Assembly (NCBI RefSeq): GCF_028372415.1
Contig: NC_092878.1
Span: forward strand, 71,298,704-71,362,703
Source: Notamacropus eugenii
Taxonomy: Eukaryota > Chordata > Mammalia > Diprotodontia > Macropodidae
Direction of reading: 5' to 3'
DNA length: 64,000 bases
Each line of letters starts with the position of its first letter. The stretch's first letter is position 1. The position numbers were made by a program, and so were the translations under genes. Of the stretch, positions 57,496 to 64,000 are shown piece after piece. A model generated the notes under the pieces. The model was not told where the DNA came from. It worked only from the letters and a program-made list of their open reading frames with translations, and made no database searches.

Positions 57496-58199
57496 GCACA
57501 CTCAAATAGAAAGAGATCCCATCAAGGCCTCACACTTATTTAGAAAAGCACACATAAAAATTATCTATCTTCTTTTGTATATTTATTTATTGTGTTAAAC
57601 AATTCCTAATTACATTTTAATCTAGTTGTACTCAGGAGTTTTGCTGCTACTTGAAGCCTGTGGGCTGTGAGTTTCACATCTCTGTGCTGAGTCAGATTTT
57701 ATAGAATGAGAAAACTACAGTTTTCCCTTCCCCATCTCAGGGGTTAGGAATGAAGTGCCCTGAGGATCTGGAAAATTTAGTAAATTTTTTTGGCCCTCCC
57801 TTCATAACAAAGAAGAAGTCTGAATCATAAAAGTATTAAAAGATAAAATATGTTGATTATTAACAATACTGCACAAATATTTTATGCATTTTGGAGTTTC
57901 CAAACTTTTTCTGCTGGCCTTTGTGTGTGCTCTGTGGCTTCCACAAAACTTCCTCCAAATTCCCATTTAATTTCTTACCTGCACATGTTGAAACCATGAT
58001 GGGGAATGGGAAAACTGTATTAACTAGTGGTAAAGGAGGCCTACACAAAAATATAACAAATAAAAACAAACAAAAAGCATTCAGATTACTAGGATACCAG
58101 GTGGTTAAACACTGTTTCTTTATAAATAGATTTAGAATGAAATAATATTGAAGAATAATACATTAGTACATAGTGATAACCTAAGGCTAAACATGACAC
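57496..58199. other. Unclassified unique sequence
   Basis: No repeat recognised. Mirror frames at 57860-58145 (69 and 84 residues on opposite strands) lack motifs. Confidence 0.35.
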
Positions 58200-58430
58200 A
58201 AAACCATGTGCCAGGCATGAGCTAAATACTTTATAAATGTTATCTCATTTAATTCGTATAATACCTCTGGGGTGCTTTTATCCCCATCTGATAATCAAAA
58301 CCAAGGCAAACAGACATTAAGTGACATGTTCAAGGTCACACAGCTAGTAAGTGTCTAACTGCATTTAAACTCAGGTCTATCCTGACTGTAGGTCTAGCTC
58401 TCTAACCACTTCACTATCAGTTGCCTCTAA
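58200..58430 (-). mobile_element. MIR-type SINE (-)
   Basis: 'accatgtgccaggcatgagc', 'gttatctcatttaattcgta', 'ggtcacacagctagtaagtg' are in reversed MIR order. Confidence 0.85.
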
Positions 58431-58689
58431 TTCTTGGCTGTAGTTTTCACCTAAGTTCTTGAAGGCTAAGATGTAAAACATAGATGAAGTAGATATGGAG
58501 ATATGGAAAAGCATAGATTAAATAAGAAAAAGCAATTCTTCCTGTGTTTTTTCTCCCAGGGAGAGAGCCTTGAGTAAAGAAAGATTTTTTTTTTTAAAAT
58601 GTACATATGGAAACTTCACAAATATTCAGTAAGATGGGACAGATAATGTCTCACATTAGTCAGCAGGTATGGTTCAGTCAATTACTTTG

Positions 58690-58900
58690 AATTTACGTAG
58701 CACAACATGCCTGATGAACTCAAATTTTGTCTGTCAATCTTTCCAGCATCTTTGTGCAACAAGGAGAGACAGGCATTTTATTATCTCCATTTTAGAGATG
58801 AGAAAGCTGAAATGCTGAGAGGCTAAACAAACCATCTAGTTTCACATCTAGTAGCAAAACTTGAACTATTGAATCCTATACTAGTAACTTTCCAGGAATA
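58690..58900 (-). mobile_element. MIR (-), diverged
   Basis: 'ttatctccattttagagatg', 'agaaagctgaaatgctgaga' and 'gtagcaaaacttgaactatt'. Confidence 0.65.
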
Positions 58901-59345
58901 ACACCATGCAAAAGAGAGGTAGAGTTGTCCTTAAACGATTTCCTTGTAAAGGGGAAGAAGCATAAGGAAGCAGATTATGCTTAACGCAAAATTGTTCAAG
59001 CTACTCATTCTCTGCTATTCTACCAACTCCAAATGTTGTCGGGAAAGATTATGATATGGAGAAAAATAAGAAGAACCATGAGAATTATCTGCTAGATGAT
59101 CTTTATAATATAAACTCAAACAATATTAAAAGACAGTGGAATCCAGAACAATCCAAGGGTCAGTTTTCACTGCAGACGGCTGATGATGAAACCTACCTTA
59201 TTTGTCCTCTATAAGAAATATTTGGTATAGGTACTACCAAAGTCAATGTTTATTTTACTGAACTCTTTTTTTCTGTTATGTAGGCATTCTCTTCGGTGTA
59301 GGGTAGCATCAGCTATTGAGAAATGAAGGAATTGTTTTTAGCCAG
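58901..59345. other. Unclassified sequence
   Basis: No supported feature. Confidence 0.35.
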
Positions 59346-59349
59346 TCTT

Positions 59350-59367
59350 TCTATCTATCTACTTATC

Positions 59368-59426
<59 letters not shown>

Positions 59427-59500
59427 GATCATCTATCTATCCTTCCATCCATCTATCTATCCATTCATCTATCTTTCTATCTTCCATCTATCTAAAATCT
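59350..59500. repeat. (TCTA)n microsatellite
   Basis: A long tetranucleotide run, pure at about 59368-59426 and degenerate after. Confidence 0.97.
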
Positions 59501-59511
59501 GTCTATCAGAG

Positions 59512-59825
59512 GACGCTAGGTGGTGCAGTGGATAAAGCACCAGTGCAGGAGTCAGGAAGACCTGAGTTCAAATCTCACCTCAGATACTTGACACTCATTA
59601 GCTATGCGACCTTGGGCAAGTCTCTTAACCCCAGTTGCTTCATGCTGGGTCATCTCTCATCATCCTGATGAATATTTGGTCACCGAATTCAGGTGGCTCT
59701 GGAGGAGAAGTGAGGCTGGCAACCTGCACAGAAGCAATCCCTTACTCAAAAGAAAGTCAAGTGCAAGGCACATCATCATTTCTCTGATGGCATGGTGTTC
59801 TTCAGCAACAAAGGGTGAACACACA
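59512..59825 (+). mobile_element. tRNA-derived SINE with RTE-type tail (+)
   Basis: The head 'aggtggtgcagtggataaag' and B box 'gagttcaaatctcacctcag' open the element. The core 'gaccttgggcaagtctctta' leads to a distinct tail: 'cctgatgaatatttggtcac', 'ggaggagaagtgaggctggc', 'aaagtcaagtgcaaggcaca', 'tctgatggcatggtgttctt', 'cagcaacaaagggtgaacac'. The last two blocks look like the 3' end of an RTE LINE, which would supply the reverse transcriptase in trans. It is well preserved. Confidence 0.85.
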
Positions 59826-59857
59826 TCTGTCTATCATCTGCTATCCATAGATATAAG

Positions 59858-60110
59858 CAGCTAGGTGATACAGTGGATAGAGTGTTAGGCCTGGAATTAG
59901 CAAGATCTGAATTCAAATCTGGCCTCAGCTATGTGACCCTAGGCAAATCATTTAATCTCAATGTTCTCATCTGTAAAGTGGCAATAATAATAGTACTTGT
60001 CTTCCAGGATTATTATGAATATCAACTGAGATAATAAATATAAAGTGCTTAGCACAGTGCCTGGCATATAGTAAGTATTGTATAAATGTTAGCTGTTGGT
60101 ATCATAGTCA
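59858..60110 (+). mobile_element. tRNA-derived MIR-type SINE (+)
   Basis: Head 'agctaggtgatacagtggat' with the A box, B box 'gaattcaaatctggcc', core 'gtgaccctaggcaaatcatt', and 3' end 'tgcttagcacagtgcctggc'. Confidence 0.92.
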
Positions 60111-60150
60111 TCAAAGCTGTAAACTGCACTAAGACTTTTGGGACACCTTC

Positions 60151-60154
<4 letters not shown>

Positions 60155-60202
<48 letters not shown>
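60155..60202. repeat. (TG)n microsatellite
   Basis: A pure TG run. TA/CATA-rich sequence follows to about 60365. Confidence 0.97.
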
Positions 60203-60203
<1 letters not shown>

Positions 60204-60365
60204 GTATGTGTGTATATATTACATGTGTGCAAATGTGTATATATTCATAACATACATATACATATGTAGCTATATAGATATATACAATGCTATAGATACA
60301 CATACATGCATGGATGTGTGCATACGCATATGTGTATATGTATTATGTAAGATAGATATACATGT

Positions 60366-60560
60366 GTATAGAGAGCTACTCTCAGAGCCAGGAAGAATTC
60401 CATTTCACTCATCCTGTTTCTGACACATATAGGCTGTGTGATCTTGGTCAAAATTTTTAGCATCTCAGTGTATCGAACAACTCTCTAAGACTACAAGTTA
60501 CAGAGAGGTTATTGATCTTAATTGGGAAAGGGAGCTTCCTCATCTAGGAATTCCCTCTAT
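60366..60560 (+). mobile_element. CORE-SINE (+), full-length tail
   Basis: 'gctactctcagagccaggaa', 'tctgacacatataggctgtg', 'caactctctaagactacaag' and 'aaagggagcttcctcatcta', then 'ggaattccctctatt'. This is the best copy for defining the tail shared with 2040, 10015, 14300 and 62690. Confidence 0.85.
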
Positions 60561-61439
60561 TAAGAAAAATATAATCCCCATTGGTTCAGCCCTCAACCTC
60601 TGATGAACTCCTCAGTAGCAATGGAAATGCTGAACCATATGGTGCAGTGGGTGATATAATTAATGAGTTTGTTTTGCTGCAAAGGTCCAGTAGAATCTTG
60701 AAGCACAACTTTGTTGGCAAAAAAGGCATTTATCCCTGGCAGAGCCAACAGCAAATGTGGTGAGTTTGTCCCAGATAGGACGGAGCCCCGCTGTCCTACC
60801 CCTTTCCCTCCTGCTAGCATATTCTGAAAGGGAGGATGGTGTGAAATACCAAGAGGAGGAAAGTTGTGAATCTTTGAAAAATGTTGTTTTATTATGCATT
60901 TTAAGTAGTTGCTATAATTGATATCTTGTGGCCTATTAAAATACCATGCTGGGAAATAATTAAACACAAGTATAAAAACTCAACATTTTCCTTACAAGAA
61001 GAAAAACATATATAACACAGGTCTTGGTGCTCCCCCTACAAAATTTATCTGATCCAAGCACCATCCTATTCCATTTTCACCATTACCAAAAAGGGAATTT
61101 TCAAATTGCTTGCCTAATTCCATTTGGATTTAATTACAATTTATTTTGGAATCAACTGTATCTCTGCCTGGAGATGTTTTCAGTGCATGTTGAATTAATC
61201 TCTTAAGAAGGGATTAACAGTTGTAGACAGAAGTATTCACCAGGTCTAATTTTTGAAATACAGTCATAATTGACAAGATTTCCATCAACTGAAATGGTCC
61301 TTCAATCTAACTCTTATTTCTGCCCTTGTAAATGTATAAAAGCTACCTATATATTTAGTTAAATTTTATCCAGGAGAGGCCATGTGGATTCAGTATAATG
61401 TATGCTGGATTTATACTCAGGAGGATGTGGGCTTCAGTT
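60561..61439. other. Unclassified; includes a GC-richer block
   Basis: 60590-60830 is GC-richer and carries overlapping frames on both strands (124 residues minus, 60 plus) without motifs. 61060-61210 holds a homeodomain-like 'TTTAATTACAATTTATTTTG' stretch. Neither can be called a gene. Confidence 0.35.
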
Positions 61440-61515
61440 TCCACATGTGTAAAACAAGATATTTGGACTATGTTGTTTCTAAGTCCTTTTCAGCTCTAAA
61501 TCTACAACCATGTTT
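61440..61515 (+). mobile_element. 3' end of MIR/THER-type SINE (+), split
   Basis: 'catgtgtaaaacaagatatt', 'tggactatgttgtttctaag' and 'cttttcagctctaaatctac'. After the SINE at 61545-61778 the text 'taaatccacaatactaggg' repeats the break, a target duplication. Confidence 0.7.
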
Positions 61516-61544
61516 TTATTTTGTTTTGTTTTGTTTTTGTTGTT

Positions 61545-61778
61545 GTTGTTGTTCTTCAGTCATTTCAGTCCTGACTGACTCTTCATGATGCCATCTAGGG
61601 CTTTCTTGGCAACTATAATAGAATGGTTTTCCACTTCCTTTTCCAAGGAAACTGAGTCAAAATAGGGTTAAATGTCCTGTCCAGCAGCACACAGCTGATA
61701 AGCTTCTGAGGCTGTGCTTGTACTCAGATCATCCTGACTCCTGATCTGGTGCTTTATTCACTGTGTCACCAGGCTGTC
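61545..61778 (-). mobile_element. tRNA-derived SINE (-)
   Basis: The reversed tail with a TTG repeat start, 'cagtcctgactgactcttca', 'gggctttcttggcaactata', and the head 'cactgtgtcaccaggctg'. Confidence 0.9.
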
Positions 61779-61879
61779 CTTAAATCCACAATACTAGGGA
61801 TCCTTGAAATCCAGAGGCCATAACAACTGCAGCAACAGTAACCTCAGAAGTAATAGAAGTAACAGTAATAGGGTAGCAG

Positions 61880-62110
61880 CAGCGGCACTTATATGAAACT
61901 TTAAGGTTTGCAAAGTATTTTTAAAAATTAGGTTTTTTTTTAAATTCCTGAAACAGTTCTGGGAGTAATATGATATTATTATCCCCATTTAACAGATGAA
62001 GAAACTTGGGCAGACAATTGAAGTAACTCCCTAAGTTCATACAGTAAGGATCTGAGATTCCATTCAAATTCTAGTCTTGCTTTCTCCAGACCTAACACTA
62101 ACCACCTGAC
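61880..62110 (-). mobile_element. MIR-type SINE (-)
   Basis: 'gaaactttaaggtttgcaaa', 'ttattatccccatttaacag', 'atgaagaaacttgggcagac'. Confidence 0.8.
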
Positions 62111-62119
62111 TGTCAAAGA

Positions 62120-62650
62120 GATCATAGTAAAAAAGACCTATACATACAAAAATAGTTATAATCATTACTTTTTTATAGTGGCAAAGAACTGTAAACAAGA
62201 GGAATGTCCATCAATTGGGGAATAGCTAAGCAAATTAGAGGATATGAATTTAATAAAATACTCAAGAACCGTAAACAATGATGAAAGGACAGCTTCAGAG
62301 AAACCTGGGAAGACTTGTATGAACTGGTATAGAGTGAAATGATCATAACCAAGAGAATAATTTGCATACTGACAACAATACTATGAACAGAAACAACTTT
62401 GAAATAATAGTGATCAATACTGCTGCTAATCATAATTCCAGGGGATTCATGAGGATATATAACATCCAGATTCAGACGCAGGTAAAATGAACTTATGATA
62501 CACAATGTAATTTTTTTTGGACATGACTAATGTGAGAATGCTTTTTCCTACAATCTATGTTTTAAAGTTCTTAAGTTTTTTTGTCACATGGGGAAAACTT
62601 GGGAGGAGAAAATAAATGCTTATTAATGAAAAAAATAACTTTAAGATAAA
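62120..62650 (+). mobile_element. L1 3' end (+), 5'-truncated
   Basis: 'tgtccatcaattggggaata', 'gagaaacctgggaagacttg', 'tatgaactggtatagagtga', then a 3' UTR ending 'aaataaatgcttattaatga'. Its 3' UTR is of the older type shared with 18390-19995. Confidence 0.8.
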
Positions 62651-62689
62651 AAAACAACTAAAGGACACACTGTGCAGAATATAGATGGG

Positions 62690-62860
62690 TATTTAAAATG
62701 GAGAACATGTCTGTTCAAGTCCAGCATCGTCAGTTACTGTTAAGAAACTATCTAAAGGCATAAATTGCAGAGAAATCCCCAGTTGTGTTGCCAATCTACA
62801 CTAGTAAAGGGAGATTAAATATCAGGAGTTTTTTCACTGATGGAATTACAAACCTGTATT
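62690..62860 (+). mobile_element. CORE-SINE (+), 3' part
   Basis: 'aggcataaattgcagagaaa', 'cactagtaaagggagattaa', 'gatggaattacaaac'. Confidence 0.6.
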
Positions 62861-62898
62861 TTTTTCCTCTTTTTTTTTTTCCTGTTTCCTTTTTTAAG

Positions 62899-63205
62899 AA
62901 AATAGATCAAATCATGTTGCCAGTACATAGTATATAGACCAGGAATTCAAATATCTGAGTTCATTCCATGCTCCCAGCAGGATAGCTTTTTTTTCTTCCC
63001 ATCTAGTTGCCTGTGTGCATCTGGAATGGAGCCAGAGGATAGGTTTCAGCACAGCTTCTGGGGAGTAATCCTGGGAAGGTCTGTGATCAGGCATTTGACA
63101 GCTGGCTGTCTGAGACAGAGTTGGGCTAGAGGACATGCACCAGATCAAAGACTAGAGCAGCCTGAAGAAAAAGAATCAGAGCAGCAAATGAGTCAAGTAG
63201 AAAGG
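62899..63205 (+). other. Possible exon with open frame, unrecognised
   Basis: A strong pyrimidine tract (62860-62896) ends in AG at 62897-62898. A good donor, 'gg|gtaagg', starts at 63206. One frame is open from 62906 through 63205 and on to 63265. It contains an ATG at 63026 ('MEPEDRFQHSFWGVILGRSV') and ends near 'QMSQVER' in phase 0 at the donor. The stretch is GC-richer than its surroundings and repeat-free. I do not recognise the protein. Chance is a real alternative, because a 120-codon open run is not rare over 64 kb. Confidence 0.25.
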
Positions 63206-63574
63206 GTAAGGACCAGCATTTCAAAAGAGACGAATCATTTTGGAAAGCAGGAAACGCAAATGTGAGAGATTGTGTCAGAATTGACTGAAGAAAACTTGTG
63301 TTAGGGAAGGTGATATTATCTCCATTTGCCTGAAGAGAAGACCCTTGTTTCAGAGACATTAGGGAGGTACCAAAGATGTCTGAGCTAACCAAAGTTCAGA
63401 GGACAGTCTCCGGACTTAGACAACATCCAGAATAGGAAATGCAAAGTCAAATTGTCACTTGGCTCCCTTCAAACTGGAGCTCTGATATTCCACAGTCTTA
63501 TTCTACCTTCTCCCTTCTTTGTGCATGTATGCAGGCTACCACTTGTCCCCCACTCTTTCACACTTCAGTTATAT
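63206..63574. other. Unique sequence
   Basis: Repeat-free. Overlapping frames on both strands have no motif. Confidence 0.35.
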
Positions 63575-63577
63575 CCT

Positions 63578-63830
63578 TCTTGTTGCTGAGTGGTTTTTCA
63601 GGCAAGTCCAACTCTTCATGTACCCTTTTGGGATTTTCTTGGCAAAAATACTGGAATAGTTTACCACTTCCTTCTCCAGCTTCTTTTACAGATGAAGAAA
63701 CTGAGGCAAACAGGAGTAATTGACTCTCCCAGGGTCACATAGCTGTAAATATCTGAGCCTGGATTTTAACTCAATTATTCCTTTTTTTTTTTAACTCAAT
63801 TATTCCTAACCCCAGGGCCAGCACTCACTG
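63578..63830 (-). mobile_element. tRNA-derived SINE (-) with internal duplication
   Basis: 'gttgctgagtggtttttcag', 'ttgggattttcttggcaaaa', 'gatgaagaaactgaggcaaa', head 'ccagggccagcactcact'. Within it 'ttaactcaattattcc' occurs twice (63765-63780 and 63791-63806) around a T-run. Confidence 0.88.
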
Positions 63831-63894
63831 AAACTACAAAGATTAAAAAATTTGTCATAGTCACCCTTGAAGGGAAGGCAGTAAGTTATATATT

Positions 63895-64000
63895 AGTTAT
63901 TATATTCCAGGCAGCACTGTGCACTGTGCACTTTTACAAATAGTCTCATTCAATCCTCACAACAATGCTTTAAAGTGAGTGTTGTCACTATCCCTATTTT
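63895..64000 (-). mobile_element. MIR-type SINE (-), cut by window end
   Basis: 'tctcattcaatcctcacaac' and 'gctttaaagtgagtgttgt' begin a reversed MIR that runs off the window. Confidence 0.75.

Noticed and set aside
59350-59500. CRISPR-like direct repeats
   Set aside because: A simple tetranucleotide microsatellite with no spacers, in a mammalian genome.
59858-59920. tRNA gene suggested by clear A and B boxes
   Set aside because: The boxes belong to tRNA-derived SINE heads, which recur throughout the window. No cloverleaf or anticodon arm is preserved.
60593-60967. 124-residue minus-strand frame as a gene
   Set aside because: No motif, an overlapping plus-strand frame, and mixed composition. 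It might be part of an old LTR-type repeat, but I could not define its ends or family.
1-64000. Endogenous retrovirus, LTR pair or Polinton
   Set aside because: I looked for paired long terminal repeats, primer-binding sites and gag/pol/env-like text and found none that I could support. All reverse-transcriptase remnants seen are LINE-type (L1, L2, RTE).

Overview
The window looks like mammalian, and specifically marsupial, nuclear DNA. It is AT-rich by eye, has no compact genes, and is packed with L2, MIR and CORE-SINE fossils, several tRNA-derived SINEs with 'tttgccaagaaaac' or RTE-type tails, an RTE (BovB-like) fragment, and L1s of the type whose 3' UTR reads 'aattgggg(a)atggctgaac'. The species cannot be fixed from the sequence. 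No intact protein-coding gene, tRNA gene, rRNA gene or CRISPR array was found. By my reading about half of the window is L1 or L1-derived sequence. All family names come from recognition by eye and not from a database search.

Layout. 1-3.9 kb: overlapping MIR, CORE-SINE and L2 pieces. 3.9-6.6 kb: a 5'-truncated L1 (-). 6.6-16.8 kb: L2, MIR and SINE fossils separated by unique sequence, with an unrecognised open frame and possible splice acceptor (-) at 13.2-13.5 kb and a diverged inverted repeat at 9.3-10.0 kb. 16.8-18.3 kb: an RTE reverse-transcriptase remnant. 18.3-20.0 kb: old L1 (+).

20.1-40.8 kb is one nest of insertions. An old L1 (-), here called L1-N, was split by an ORF1-only element, HAL1-A (+), and separately by HAL1-C (-). 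HAL1-A was in turn split by a full-length L1, L1-B (+), and by HAL1-B (+). L1-B carries a processed pseudogene of esterase D (S-formylglutathione hydrolase, ESD) inside its ORF1. Target-site duplications support every step, though those of the older steps are imperfect.

40.8-45.1 kb: mostly unique, with a candidate conserved non-coding block at 42.2-42.6 kb. 45.1-48.9 kb: a second L1 of the L1-B family (L1-E) that stops in mid-ORF2. 49.2-52.8 kb: a Tigger (pogo)-type non-autonomous DNA transposon split by a fourth ORF1-only element, HAL1-D, with a perfect 18-bp target duplication. 52.9-64 kb: L2 (-), SINEs, MIRs, microsatellites and a possible exon at 62.9-63.2 kb.

The most interesting theme is the HAL1-like ('half-L1') elements. 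All four copies have an L1-like 5' UTR and ORF1, then the spacer that in L1-B and L1-E lies between ORF1 and ORF2, and then directly an L1 3' UTR. ORF2 is absent from each at the same place. They would have to borrow ORF2 protein in trans from elements like L1-B. The ESD retrocopy and the tRNA-derived SINEs show trans-mobilisation in the same window.
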